From an uncultured Bacteroidia bacterium (GTDB lineage: Bacteria > Bacteroidota > Bacteroidia > Bacteroidales > F082), in assembly GCA_902802535.1 (NCBI GenBank), contig CADCML010000038.1, positions 1 through 40,192 on the forward strand: a stretch of 40,192 nucleotides of DNA, read 5' to 3'. This document shows, piece after piece, positions 22,278 through 30,789 of this stretch (within the stretch, counting starts at the first letter, position 1; each line of letters opens with the position of its first letter). The position numbers and the translations under genes are program-made. The notes beneath the pieces are model-generated. The model saw only the letters and a list, made by a program, of their open reading frames with translations. It did no database searches and had not been told where the DNA came from.

Positions 22278-22616
22278 ATGGATGAAAAATTCACTACCGA
22301 GGAGCAAAAGGCCGTCGCCAGCGTGTTGTTCAACCTGGCTGCTGCCGATTTCCAAAACCACAAAGAGGAAAAGGAATGTCTTGAATCTTGCATGAAGGAA
22401 CTGGACTTTGACGCGACGGGTTTTGTCCCGATTCCGAAAAACGAATTGCCCAAACAGGCTTACGCAACGCTGAAACGCATGACGAAAGAAAAGAAGCGCA
22501 CTTTTTCACTCATGATGATGCGCCTCTCACGCTCCGACGACCACTTTGGCCCTCGCGAACGGACTTTCGTGATGGAAATTCTGAACCATTGCAACGTTCC
22601 GTTTGTCCACAGATAA
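22278..22616 (+). CDS. Small TerB-like helical protein of unknown function
   Basis: This 112-residue all-helical, charged protein has no signal or membrane helix. It starts at ATG 22278 (M-D-E-K-F-T-T-E-E-Q-K-A-V-A-S-V). The pattern of short helices with acidic, S-D-D-H-F-G-P-R-E-R-T-F type turns and a final E-I-L-N-H-C recalls the TerB-like/DUF533 fold (tellurite resistance B type), but identity is too weak to name it. TerB-like proteins bind Ca2+ and take part in stress complexes in other bacteria. The gene stands alone, divergent from the T9SS gene and convergent with the MFS gene. No exact TAnnTTTG box was found for it. A TTG at 22257 in frame is a weaker start. Confidence 0.62.
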   Translation: MDEKFTTEEQKAVASVLFNLAAADFQNHKEEKECLESCMKELDFDATGFVPIPKNELPKQAYATLKRMTKEKKRTFSLMMMRLSRSDDHFGPRERTFVMEILNHCNVPFVHR

Positions 22617-22619
22617 AGC

Positions 22620-22650
22620 TGTAGGGCTGTCGTATCACGGCAGCCCTACA
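22620..22650. terminator. Long hairpin between convergent genes, possible bidirectional terminator
   Basis: Arms TGTAGGGCTG (22620-22629) and CAGCCCTACA (22641-22650) are perfectly complementary. With a T-G pair and CGT/ACG the stem extends to 14 bp around a 3-base loop. Neither side has a strong T run, so it may terminate weakly or be a repeat element. Confidence 0.5.
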
Positions 22651-22686
22651 ATTCTAAGTTTTAGATTTTGAATTTTAAATCCAAAA

Positions 22687-24303
22687 TCAAATCTTGATGT
22701 TCGGCTCTTCCAGTCCGAGGTGCTTCTTGGCATCCACGCGCTTGAGGATGATACCGATAATCAATGCGGCCACGCCGAGGCAGGCAAGCATGACCAACGG
22801 CCAGGTGTAGTTGAGGGCCACGGGGTCGTCAACGCCTGGGTTGGTGTTTTCCAAAACCTTACCAATCAGCAGCGGGAACAGCCACAAGCCGATGTTCTGG
22901 ATCCAGAAAATCAGGGCGTAGGCCGAACCGATAATCTTTTCGTCCACCAACTTCGGGACGCTCGGCCACAAGGCGGCAGGCACCAACGAGAACGAGGCAC
23001 CCAACACGAGGATGGTCACATAAGCCACGACCACGCCACCGACGGCATTGCCCTTGAACATGGGCAGGATAAAGGCGAAGGTGAGGTGGCAGACGATGAG
23101 CAGCAAGGAACCAATCATCAGCATGGAAGCGGCCTTACCTTTCTTGTCGACGTAGTTGCCGAGGATGGGCGTGATGGCCACGGCCAACAGCGGGAACACG
23201 GCGAAGATGGTCTCGGCGGTACCACGCATGTAGCCCATGTAGCAGTAAACCACCAAGGCAATGATGGCCAGACCCATCAAGCTGAACTTCATGTTCTTTT
23301 GCTTCGAGAAGTTGCTGGAGAAGGAGCACACGGCCACCACGAGCATGATGATGTATTGGATGATGGTGACGGTGTCGCCGGCCCAGAACGAACCCGCGGC
23401 GGGTTCAGTGAGGGTGAGGTTGCACTGCAGCATGTTCACGGCATACTTCTGGAACGGGAAGATGGCCGAATAATAAAGCACGCAGAGCAAGGCGACCAAC
23501 CAGAAGCCCATGCTGGAGAGAATCTTGCCGATGTCGCTGACCTTGAACGGGTCGTCTTTCTCTTCGGCTTCGCCGGTTTGAGCATCAAGTTTCTTGTCCA
23601 TGAAGAAGTAAACCACGAACATCATAAGGGCGATGCAGAGCAACACTACACCGAAGGCCACGGAACGGCTCACGTTGATGGTGCCGCCCAGCTTGGCAAA
23701 GAAGGGTGAGAAAATCATGCAGGTGGCCACACCCAAACGGGCCAAAGCCATCTCGGAACCCATGGCCAAGGCAGTTTCACGGCCCTTGAACCACTTCACG
23801 ATACCACGGCTCACGGTGATACCGGCCATTTCCGTACCGCAACCGAAAATCATGAAGCCGAGGGCGGCCAACTTGGCGGAAGCGGGCATACCGCGATAGA
23901 ACGGCGAAACGCCCAACTCGTCAAAGAGCGGGATGTAGTTCAGGTTGTTGTTGAACCAAGTCTCGGCACCGCTGCCGATGAACGACTCGCTGATGGCGTA
24001 ATACTTGATGATACCGCCAACGAGCATCACCGCGCCCGAAAGCACGGCGGTGAAACGCACGCCCATCTTGTCCAAGATGATGCCGGCGAAGATGAGGAAG
24101 AACACAAAGACGTTCAAGAAGGTCTCAGCACCTTGCATGGTGCCGAAGGCGAGGCTGTCCCAACCGCGTTCGGTCTGCATCAGGTCCTTGATGGGGGACA
24201 GGATGTCCATGAAGATGTAGCTGCAAAACATGGCCAAGGCCAAGAGCAACAAGGCAATCCAACGCATGGTGGGGTTGTCTCTCAATGTTAGTTTTTCTGT
24301 CAT
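22687..24303 (-). CDS. Major facilitator superfamily transporter (MFSD1-like)
   Basis: This 538-residue inner membrane protein has about 12 hydrophobic helices in two halves, joined by a charged cytoplasmic loop (about 250-270, rich in Asp, Glu and Lys). The first half shows the G-x-x-x-D-K-x-G-V-R motif A after helix 2 and a matching Y-V-D-K-K-G-K in the second half. The segment S-V-P-K-L-V-D-E-K-I-I-G-S-A-Y-A-L-I-F-W-I-Q-N near the end resembles the MFSD1-type family, whose animal member moves dipeptides. The substrate in this organism is not known. Extra inserted sequence between helices 3 and 4 (about 105-140) makes it longer than a standard MFS protein. No other transport genes accompany it. 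Confidence 0.87.
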   Translation of the reverse strand: MTEKLTLRDNPTMRWIALLLLALAMFCSYIFMDILSPIKDLMQTERGWDSLAFGTMQGAETFLNVFVFFLIFAGIILDKMGVRFTAVLSGAVMLVGGIIKYYAISESFIGSGAETWFNNNLNYIPLFDELGVSPFYRGMPASAKLAALGFMIFGCGTEMAGITVSRGIVKWFKGRETALAMGSEMALARLGVATCMIFSPFFAKLGGTINVSRSVAFGVVLLCIALMMFVVYFFMDKKLDAQTGEAEEKDDPFKVSDIGKILSSMGFWLVALLCVLYYSAIFPFQKYAVNMLQCNLTLTEPAAGSFWAGDTVTIIQYIIMLVVAVCSFSSNFSKQKNMKFSLMGLAIIALVVYCYMGYMRGTAETIFAVFPLLAVAITPILGNYVDKKGKAASMLMIGSLLLIVCHLTFAFILPMFKGNAVGGVVVAYVTILVLGASFSLVPAALWPSVPKLVDEKIIGSAYALIFWIQNIGLWLFPLLIGKVLENTNPGVDDPVALNYTWPLVMLACLGVAALIIGIILKRVDAKKHLGLEEPNIKI

Positions 24304-24444
24304 AATTATTTGATTTAAAGATTTATGATTTCATTATTTGGACTATGGCCTCTGACTATGGCCTCTGGCTTGCTTCTTCCGAAGAGTGAAACTTCGAGCC
24401 TGTGAACGAAGCGAGCCATAAGCCATAAGCTATTGGCCATCGTA

Positions 24445-27246
24445 TTATTCAGGAATCTGCACCACTTCCTTCTTGTAGCCTTTCAGCACGGCCTTCGCCA
24501 TGTTGGCCACGTCGTCGGCGGTGATGCCGTTGATGATGTCGTTGTAGCCTTGCATCGGGTTGAAGCCGTCGCGATCCTTGGCTTGGATGCAGTTCATCCA
24601 GTAGCGGTTGTTCTCCAGGTCTTCGCTGTGCTTCTTGATGAGGAACTCCTTCACCTTCTTGAGGTCTTCGGCGCGCGGGCCTTGGTTGGCCACATTCTGC
24701 AACTCGCCAATGGCGATGCCCATCAGCTTTTCGTACATTTCTTTATTGGTGTCGAATCCGATGAGGAACATGAAGCTCGGTTTCGGGCGGAGGCTGAGGT
24801 TGCCGTTGACGCCCACGCCGTAGGTGCCGCCTTCATCTTCACGGATTTTCTCGGTGTAGACGATGTCCATCACGTCGCTCAATATCTGTAACTTCAGTTG
24901 GTTTTCCATGCTGTATTCCATGTCGCCGTTGTAGACCATGTAGCAAGTGACTTTCGGGTTCTCCATGGCCTTGGTATAGTGGCTGTTGACGTCCTTGTCG
25001 GTGATGACGGGCACGTTGTTGGTCCAGGTTTCGTCGTTTTTCATGGTCTCTAAGGCACCGATGTATTGCTCAACCAAAGGCTCGAAGGTTTCGGGGTCGA
25101 TGTTGCCAACGAAGGTGAACACAAAGTTATTGGCATCCTTGAAACGTTCGGCATAGAGTTTCAGGGCCTTTTCGTAGTCAATCTTGTCGTAGTCTTCGGC
25201 CTTCATGCGCTTGATCAACGGGTGGTTGTCGTAAAGGGCAAACATGAGGTTGTCGCGGAAGGCGGTGTTCGGGTCGGATTCGATGTTGGCGAGCATCGAC
25301 TTGGAACGGCTGATGTAGGATTGGAAGGCCTCCTCGTCGCTGCGGGGTGAAGTGAAATACAAATAGGTGAGTTGCAACATGGTTTCGAGGTCGCGGGTGG
25401 AGCAGTTGCCGCTCATGCCTTCAGTCATCGTGCTGATGAATGGATTGACCGAGGCTTTCTTGCCGGCTAATACCTTGGGCAGGTCGATGGCGCTGAAGTT
25501 GCCCACGCCGCCAAGGGTGGCCAAGCTGTTGATTTCCTGCAAGGTGTAGGGGTCGCTCTGGTCCATGACGGAGTAGCCGCCGAAGCTGTAGGCCGACATC
25601 AGGATTTCGTCGTCCTTGAAAGTGGTGGGCTTGTAGATGACCTTCGCGCCGTTCTTCAGGGTGAGGACTGTGGCGTCGAAAGTGTCGTCATGTTTCCTGC
25701 TCTCGATGGCACCTTTTTCGGGCAAAGTGGCAATCAGCGGTTCGTCGCTGACGGTTTCCACATAAGGCTCCACCTTGATTTCGTTGGCCTTGTTGAGTAT
25801 TTCGATGAGCTCTTCCTTGGTGGGCAACACTTCGCCTTCCTTCTCGGGCGCGGTCAGGGTGATGACGATGTTGTCTTTGGTGATGAGCTCAGGCACGTAT
25901 TGGTTGATGGCTTCCACGGGCAGGGCGGGCAGGATCTGGTTGAGCAGCATGTATTCGTTCTCGATGCCCAGCAAAGGCTCATTGGTGAGGAAGTGGGCGA
26001 GGATGGGGCTCATGTAACGTCCCGTTTCCTGCTTGTCGCGTTCATTGTATTGGTTCTCAATGCGTTTCATCAAGTCGGCCTTGGCGCGTTCAAACTCGGA
26101 GGCGGTGAAACCGTAGAGCTGCATGCGCTTGTTTTCGGTCACGAGGGTGGTGAGGGCTTCTTCGATGCCGTTCTTGTCCATGGCGTAGGCCAACGAAGTC
26201 CAAGCGTCCTTGGTGTCGCTGACGAAGAAGGTGCCGTAGTAACCGTAGCCGAAAATGAAGGGCGGGTTGGCCTTTTGGGTGAGCTCTTCCAAGCGGTTGT
26301 TGTACATGGTAGCTACCAAATCGTCGATGTAACCTTTTATCCAATAGGTGATGTCGCCTTTCTCCTCGTTCGGCACCACGTCATGCTTGTAGTAGATGGA
26401 AATGTTGTAGTGGGTGTTCTCGGGGTCGGTGCAGATGCTGACGATGGGCTCCTCGTTGTCGGCCACCTCGAAGCGGGTGCGTTCGGCGGGGTTGTCGGGG
26501 GCTGGGATGTCAGCGAAGATGGTCTTCAGGTGATTCTCCACTTCGTCCACGTCGATGTCGCCGATGATGATGATGCCTTGCAAATCAGGGCGATACCATT
26601 TGTGGTAGTAGGCACGCAAGGCCTCATGGTCGAAGCCGGTGATGACTTCTTCAAGGCCAATGGGCATACGGTGGCCATAAGGGCTGTTGGGGTAAATGTC
26701 GGGCAACATCTTTTCCCACATGCGCTGCTGGGCGTCGTTGCGGGTGCGTTTCTCTTCGAGGATGACGCCACGCTCCTTGTCAATTTCGGGACCTTCTAAG
26801 GAGATGAAGCTCGACCAGTCGTGGAGGATGAGGATGCACGAGTCGACGAGACCCATGTTGGTCGTCGGCACATTGGTGAGCATGTAGACAGTCTGCTCGA
26901 TGCTGGTCCAGGCGTTGACGTTTTCGCCGAACTTCACACCGTTGTGCTCCATGTAGTTAAGGAGTTCCTTGCCGGGGAAGTTCTTGGTGCCGTTGAAGGC
27001 CATGTGTTCCAAGAAGTGGGCCAAACCGCGTTGGTCTTCCTCTTCAAGGATGGAACCTACCTTCTGCGCAATGTAGAAGTTGGCGCGTTGGGCGGGTTTC
27101 TCGTTGTGACGGATGTAGTAGGTCAATCCGTTTTCCAATTTGCCACGCCTCACGTTCTGGTCGAAAGGCACGGGCATGGCTTGCTGGGCAAGCGCTGCGG
27201 CGCTCAGGGCGAGCACTGCGATTAGTGTTAGTGTCAGTTTTTTCAT
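24445..27246 (-). CDS. M16 family zinc peptidase (pitrilysin/PqqL-like), exported
   Basis: This 933-residue protein has a signal peptide (M-K-K-L-T...A-L-A20) and two M16 halves. The active site is the inverted zinc motif H77-F-L-E80-H81 in G-L-A-H-F-L-E-H-M-A-F-N-G-T, with the third zinc ligand E158 about 76 residues on. The second half (from about 520) lacks the zinc motif, as usual for M16B/PqqL-like proteins, where it closes the chamber. It contains the R/Y pair region (D-E-G-G-T-Y-G-V-G-V) near residue 825 that binds substrate. It probably degrades peptides in the periplasm. It is full length for Bacteroidales M16 peptidases. It stands between rsmG and the MFS gene with gaps of 88 and 141 bases, so co-transcription is uncertain. 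Confidence 0.93.
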   Translation of the reverse strand: MKKLTLTLIAVLALSAAALAQQAMPVPFDQNVRRGKLENGLTYYIRHNEKPAQRANFYIAQKVGSILEEEDQRGLAHFLEHMAFNGTKNFPGKELLNYMEHNGVKFGENVNAWTSIEQTVYMLTNVPTTNMGLVDSCILILHDWSSFISLEGPEIDKERGVILEEKRTRNDAQQRMWEKMLPDIYPNSPYGHRMPIGLEEVITGFDHEALRAYYHKWYRPDLQGIIIIGDIDVDEVENHLKTIFADIPAPDNPAERTRFEVADNEEPIVSICTDPENTHYNISIYYKHDVVPNEEKGDITYWIKGYIDDLVATMYNNRLEELTQKANPPFIFGYGYYGTFFVSDTKDAWTSLAYAMDKNGIEEALTTLVTENKRMQLYGFTASEFERAKADLMKRIENQYNERDKQETGRYMSPILAHFLTNEPLLGIENEYMLLNQILPALPVEAINQYVPELITKDNIVITLTAPEKEGEVLPTKEELIEILNKANEIKVEPYVETVSDEPLIATLPEKGAIESRKHDDTFDATVLTLKNGAKVIYKPTTFKDDEILMSAYSFGGYSVMDQSDPYTLQEINSLATLGGVGNFSAIDLPKVLAGKKASVNPFISTMTEGMSGNCSTRDLETMLQLTYLYFTSPRSDEEAFQSYISRSKSMLANIESDPNTAFRDNLMFALYDNHPLIKRMKAEDYDKIDYEKALKLYAERFKDANNFVFTFVGNIDPETFEPLVEQYIGALETMKNDETWTNNVPVITDKDVNSHYTKAMENPKVTCYMVYNGDMEYSMENQLKLQILSDVMDIVYTEKIREDEGGTYGVGVNGNLSLRPKPSFMFLIGFDTNKEMYEKLMGIAIGELQNVANQGPRAEDLKKVKEFLIKKHSEDLENNRYWMNCIQAKDRDGFNPMQGYNDIINGITADDVANMAKAVLKGYKKEVVQIPE

Positions 27247-27334
27247 TTTTTTTATTTTTGTTGTGTTGGTTGTTTGTCTTGTCTCCTAATAAAATTGACG
27301 GGTGTCCCGCGTCCCATGTCTCGCAGTCCTTCGT

Positions 27335-27961
27335 CTAATATAAATGCACCACATACTTTTCCTCAAAATACTCCTCCTTGAACCATTTTCCGACCGGCAC
27401 TTTCTTCACCTTCCAATAACGGTTGAGCTTGCCGATTTCCTCGGCCAGGTTGCCACCTTTTAAATATAGGATGCCACCAGCCTCAACGTCGCCTCTGATT
27501 CTTAACTTGTTTCCGGCAAGGTTGGCAATCTCAGGCAAGGTCATCACTGCGCGACCGGTCACCACATCGAATTTCGCTTTCACTTCCTCGGCGCGTTTCT
27601 GTTCGGCCACCACGTTCTCCAATCCAATAGCCTCCTTCACGGCATTCACCACCTTGATTTTCTTGCCTGTGCCGTCGATGAGGTAGAAATCCGTCTGCGG
27701 AAACAGGATGGCCAAGGGGATGCCGGGGAAACCACCGCCTGTGCCCAAGTCCATCACCTTCATGCCGGGTACCAGCTCGAAGTATTTGGCAATGGCCAAC
27801 GAGTGCAACACATGGTGCTCATAGAAGTGCTCCATGTCCTTGCGCGAGATGACGTTGATTTTGCTGTTCCAGTCCAAATAGATGTCTTTCAGTTGGTTAT
27901 ACTGCTCCTTCTGCTTCTCGGAAAGTTCAGGGAAATACTTGAAAAGGCTGGTTGTGTCCAT
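27335..27961 (-). CDS. rsmG: 16S rRNA (guanine-527-N7)-methyltransferase RsmG
   Basis: This 208-residue protein methylates N7 of G527 in 16S rRNA with S-adenosylmethionine; loss gives low-level streptomycin resistance in other bacteria. The SAM-binding loop is D71-L-G-T-G-G-G-F-P-G80, followed by I-P-L-A-I-L-F-P and D-G-T-G-K-K. N-W-N-S-K-I-N-V-I-S-R-type residues (about 30-40) form the family N-terminal signature, and a V-V-T-G-R-A-V segment marks the catalytic core. Length is normal. The ATG at 27961 was chosen over 27985 because the -7 box at 27983 would place the earlier codon inside the promoter. Confidence 0.95.
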   Translation of the reverse strand: MDTTSLFKYFPELSEKQKEQYNQLKDIYLDWNSKINVISRKDMEHFYEHHVLHSLAIAKYFELVPGMKVMDLGTGGGFPGIPLAILFPQTDFYLIDGTGKKIKVVNAVKEAIGLENVVAEQKRAEEVKAKFDVVTGRAVMTLPEIANLAGNKLRIRGDVEAGGILYLKGGNLAEEIGKLNRYWKVKKVPVGKWFKEEYFEEKYVVHLY

Positions 27962-27982
27962 AACATGCGCAAAAATTGGCTT

Positions 27983-27990
27983 CAAAGATA
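27983..27990 (-). promoter_or_regulatory. Bacteroidota -7 box (TATCTTTG) for rsmG
   Basis: Minus strand exact TAnnTTTG, giving a leader of about 15 bases and fixing the rsmG start at 27961. Confidence 0.55.
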
Positions 27991-28062
27991 GTGCTTTTTT
28001 CGGAGTTGAAGCGTTTTATTTTTAGTTTTATACGATTTTGGTGGGTTTTGCGTTTTGTTTAT

Positions 28063-29025
28063 ATGAAAAAAATTACCCTCATTCTCATATTTTTAGCCCC
28101 GCTGCTGGCGCAGGCACAACGCATCACTCCCGAAGAATACATCCTGACTTACAAGGACATCGCCATACGCGAAATGAAGGAACACAAGATTCCGGCTTCC
28201 ATTACGCTGGCGCAGGGACTGCTCGAATCGGGGGCGGGCAACAGCGCATTGGCTCGCGAGGCGAAGAACCATTTCGGCATCAAGTGCCACAAGGGCTGGA
28301 CGGGCAAGACCTATTACATGGACGATGACGAGGAAAACGAGTGCTTCCGCAAGTACAAGAACGCTGAGGAGTCGTTTCGCGACCATTCCGACTTCCTTTG
28401 TGGCCGCACCCGCTATGCCGCCCTTTTCGAACTCGAGATTACCGACTACAAGGGCTGGGCGCGCGGGCTGAAGGCGGCAGGCTATGCCACCAATCCCAAA
28501 TATGCCCAACTGCTCATCGACCGTATCGAGCTTTATGACCTCACCAAATACGACCAAATCGCCCTCGGAAGGATGACCGACGACGGCCAATTGCCTGACA
28601 TTGCCCCCGAAGACGAACTCCTCGAATTGGCTTATTCACCCACCAACCGTGCCGTCTTCGAGCTGGTCGACATGACTGCCGACAAGCGTTTCATCTACGA
28701 GAACAACGGCGTGCGCTTCGTCTTCGCCAAGGAAGGCGAAACGCCCGAACAGTTGGCTAAGGCTTTCGGCATCAAATACAAGAAGTTCTGTGACTACAAC
28801 CTGCTGCGTCGCCCCGACGAGATGGTCTTCCACAGCGGCGACGTAGTGTATCTTTCCAAGTTGCGCAACAGCAACTGGAAAGCAAAGAAACACATCCTCG
28901 CCGAGGGCGAAACCCTCCGCGACGTGGCCTTGCATTTCGCCGTAAAACCCGAAAGCATCCTCAGAAAAAGCGGCCTAAAGAAAGACGCCCGCATCAGTGC
29001 GGGGCAGGTGCTTTGGCTGAGGTGA
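28063..29025 (+). CDS. Peptidoglycan N-acetylglucosaminidase with LysM-like C-terminus
   Basis: This 320-residue protein has a signal peptide (M-K-K-I-T..., A-Q-A-Q19). A GH73 (FlgJ-type) glucosaminidase domain follows (about 25-165): P-A-S-I-T-L-A-Q-G-L-L-E55-S-G-A-G-N-S-x-L-A is the catalytic signature, then N-H-F-G-I-K-C-H and a Y-A-T-N-P-K-Y-A motif near the end of the domain. Residues about 215-320 hold two LysM-like segments (E-G-E-T-P-E-Q-L-A-K-A-F, A-E-G-E-T-L-R-D-V-A) for binding peptidoglycan. It should act in the periplasm on cell-wall glycan during growth or division. The start is fixed by the signal peptide; upstream in-frame codons are A/T-rich intergenic sequence. The stop is 84 bases from the next gene. 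Confidence 0.92.
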   Translation: MKKITLILIFLAPLLAQAQRITPEEYILTYKDIAIREMKEHKIPASITLAQGLLESGAGNSALAREAKNHFGIKCHKGWTGKTYYMDDDEENECFRKYKNAEESFRDHSDFLCGRTRYAALFELEITDYKGWARGLKAAGYATNPKYAQLLIDRIELYDLTKYDQIALGRMTDDGQLPDIAPEDELLELAYSPTNRAVFELVDMTADKRFIYENNGVRFVFAKEGETPEQLAKAFGIKYKKFCDYNLLRRPDEMVFHSGDVVYLSKLRNSNWKAKKHILAEGETLRDVALHFAVKPESILRKSGLKKDARISAGQVLWLR

Positions 29026-29077
29026 CCCATTTTAGTGAAAAGGGGAACACCAAAAGAGCCATAGAGAAAAAAAATGC

Positions 29078-29085
29078 TATTTTTG
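29078..29085 (+). promoter_or_regulatory. Bacteroidota -7 box (TATTTTTG)
   Basis: Exact TAnnTTTG, 24 bases before the ATG at 29109. A weak palindrome CCCATTTT-AGTG-AAAAGGGG (29026-29045) ends 32 bases upstream of it. Confidence 0.55.
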
Positions 29086-29108
29086 CAGCGGAAAAAAACC
29101 ATATCGCC

Positions 29109-30692
29109 ATGCTACCCATGAGACTCTACACCGCCGGCATCGCCGATTTTGAACGCATCCGCCAAGATGGACGCATTTACATTGACAAGACAGACCTTAT
29201 CTACAAACTGACAAAAGAATCGCAATTCGTCTTCCTCAGCCGCCCGCGAAGGTTCGGTAAGAGCCTGCTTTGCAGCACATTGAAATACTATTTCCAGGGT
29301 CGCAAGGACTTGTTCGAGGGTTTGGCCATCGGCGAGTTGGAGAAGGACTGGAAGCAGTATCCCGTGTTGCATTTCGACATCAGTGCCTGCAAGAACAAAT
29401 GGGAAATGAATCAGATTATCAATGAGTTGCATAGCCAGTTGGACATGCACGAGCGACGCTACAAATGGGAAAAGACAGAAGGCTCGCCCGGTGAACGCCT
29501 CAAGAAACTGATCCAGCAAGTACACGAGAAGACAGGCCTGAAAGCCGTGGTCGTTTTGGACGAGTACGATGCTCCCTTGCTTGATTATTTGCACAAGCCG
29601 GAACAACTGGCGGAAGTGCGCCGCATCATGCAGGAGTTCTATCAGGTAGTGAAAGTTTGTGATGCCGATGAGCAGTTCGTATTCATCACAGGCATTACGA
29701 AGTTCAGCCAACTGAGCATCTTCTCCACTTTGAACAACCTGACCAACATCTCAATGGATTCGGAATACACCGCCCTCTGCGGCATCACCAAGGACGAGAT
29801 GCTGACCGTCTTCGACCCCGACATCCAAATGCTTGCCGACCGTTACCATTGCTCCAAGGAGGAAATGATCGACATGCTGAAGCAACAATATGACGGGTAT
29901 CACTTCGGGAAAGACTCCAAGGACATTTTCAATCCTTACAGTTTGGTGAATGCATTCAAAATGAAAGACCTTGATTATTACTGGTTTGGCAGTGGCACTC
30001 CCACCTTCCTCTTCGAGTCGATGAAACGCTTCAACACAAATTTGCTTGAATTGGAGCAACTACAAGTGCCGTCAACGCAATTCGATGTGCCCACCGAAGC
30101 CATGACCTCCGCCTTGCCCTTGCTCTATCAGGCGGGCTATCTCACCATCAAGGGTTATGACTTTTTGAGCAACAAATACACGCTCGACTTCCCCAACGCC
30201 GAAGTGAAGGTGGGTTTCATGGAAAACTTCATGGCACGAATGATGAACCTCGGCAGCACCGATTCGAGGGGCTTCGCGGGTGATTTCTATGCCAACCTTT
30301 ACCATCACGACATCGAAGGTGCCTTGAAAGCCATGCAATCGTTCTTCTCCTCGATTCCTTATTTGGAATTTGGCGCAAAGGAATTGGACGACATCACAAA
30401 ATATGAGGCATATTACGAAGTGTTGACCTACGTGGTGTTCTCCATCTTCAATTGCCGCACCTTTACGCAGGTGAAGGTGGCGCGTGGCCGCACGGATGTG
30501 GTGGTCTTTATGCGCGACGCGGTCTACGTGATGGAGCTGAAGATGCGCGGCACGGCGCAAGAGGCCCTCGACCAAATCAACTCGAAAGACTACGCGATTC
30601 CTTACCAAGCCGAGGGCAAGCCAGTCGTCAAGATTGGCATCGCTTTCTCGCAAGAGACCAAGACGGTTTCTGATTGGATTATCGAGAAGTGA
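29109..30692 (+). CDS. AAA-ATPase-like protein with C-terminal PD-(D/E)XK domain (DUF1703 type)
   Basis: This 527-residue protein starts with the family's I-R-x-D-G-R-I-Y-I-D-K-T-D-L-I-Y segment and a P-loop-like R45-P-R-R-F-G-K-S52-L. V-V-V-L-D-E-Y-D-A-P-L-L (about 155-166) acts as Walker B. F-I-T-G-I-T-K-F-S is the sensor, and Y-D-G-Y-H-F-G marks the arm region. The C-terminus has the nuclease-like core G-R-T-D463-V-V-V ... V-M-E476-L-K478. These proteins are numerous and variable in Bacteroidota and have no established function. The start at 29109 follows the -7 box; the frame open to 29013 overlaps the upstream gene. It is the second of three AAA/PD-(D/E)XK genes in this window and stands alone in its transcription unit. 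Confidence 0.88.
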   Translation: MLPMRLYTAGIADFERIRQDGRIYIDKTDLIYKLTKESQFVFLSRPRRFGKSLLCSTLKYYFQGRKDLFEGLAIGELEKDWKQYPVLHFDISACKNKWEMNQIINELHSQLDMHERRYKWEKTEGSPGERLKKLIQQVHEKTGLKAVVVLDEYDAPLLDYLHKPEQLAEVRRIMQEFYQVVKVCDADEQFVFITGITKFSQLSIFSTLNNLTNISMDSEYTALCGITKDEMLTVFDPDIQMLADRYHCSKEEMIDMLKQQYDGYHFGKDSKDIFNPYSLVNAFKMKDLDYYWFGSGTPTFLFESMKRFNTNLLELEQLQVPSTQFDVPTEAMTSALPLLYQAGYLTIKGYDFLSNKYTLDFPNAEVKVGFMENFMARMMNLGSTDSRGFAGDFYANLYHHDIEGALKAMQSFFSSIPYLEFGAKELDDITKYEAYYEVLTYVVFSIFNCRTFTQVKVARGRTDVVVFMRDAVYVMELKMRGTAQEALDQINSKDYAIPYQAEGKPVVKIGIAFSQETKTVSDWIIEK

Positions 30693-30726
30693 CGGTGACT
30701 TCTATCCAACCCAAACGAAAAATGCG

Positions 30727-30745
30727 GCATCCCAAAACGGGGTGC
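30727..30745. other. Small hairpin between convergent genes
   Basis: Stem GCATCCC / GGGGTGC (one T-G pair) with a 5-base loop, in the 97-base gap between the AAA gene and uvrA. There is no T run, so a terminator role is doubtful. Confidence 0.3.
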
Positions 30746-30789
30746 AGTTGAACCAATTCAATGCTTGATTCAATGGCAATTCGTGTTAA

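Noticed and set aside
24303-24444. Possible repeat or small gene between the MFS and M16 genes
   Set aside because: Only short imperfect duplications (CTATGGCCTCTG twice) and no frame or stable fold.
25690-26799. Long open frame (369 codons) opposite the M16 peptidase
   Set aside because: It is antisense shadow of a strong protein-coding gene with G/C-rich third positions and has no recognisable protein features.
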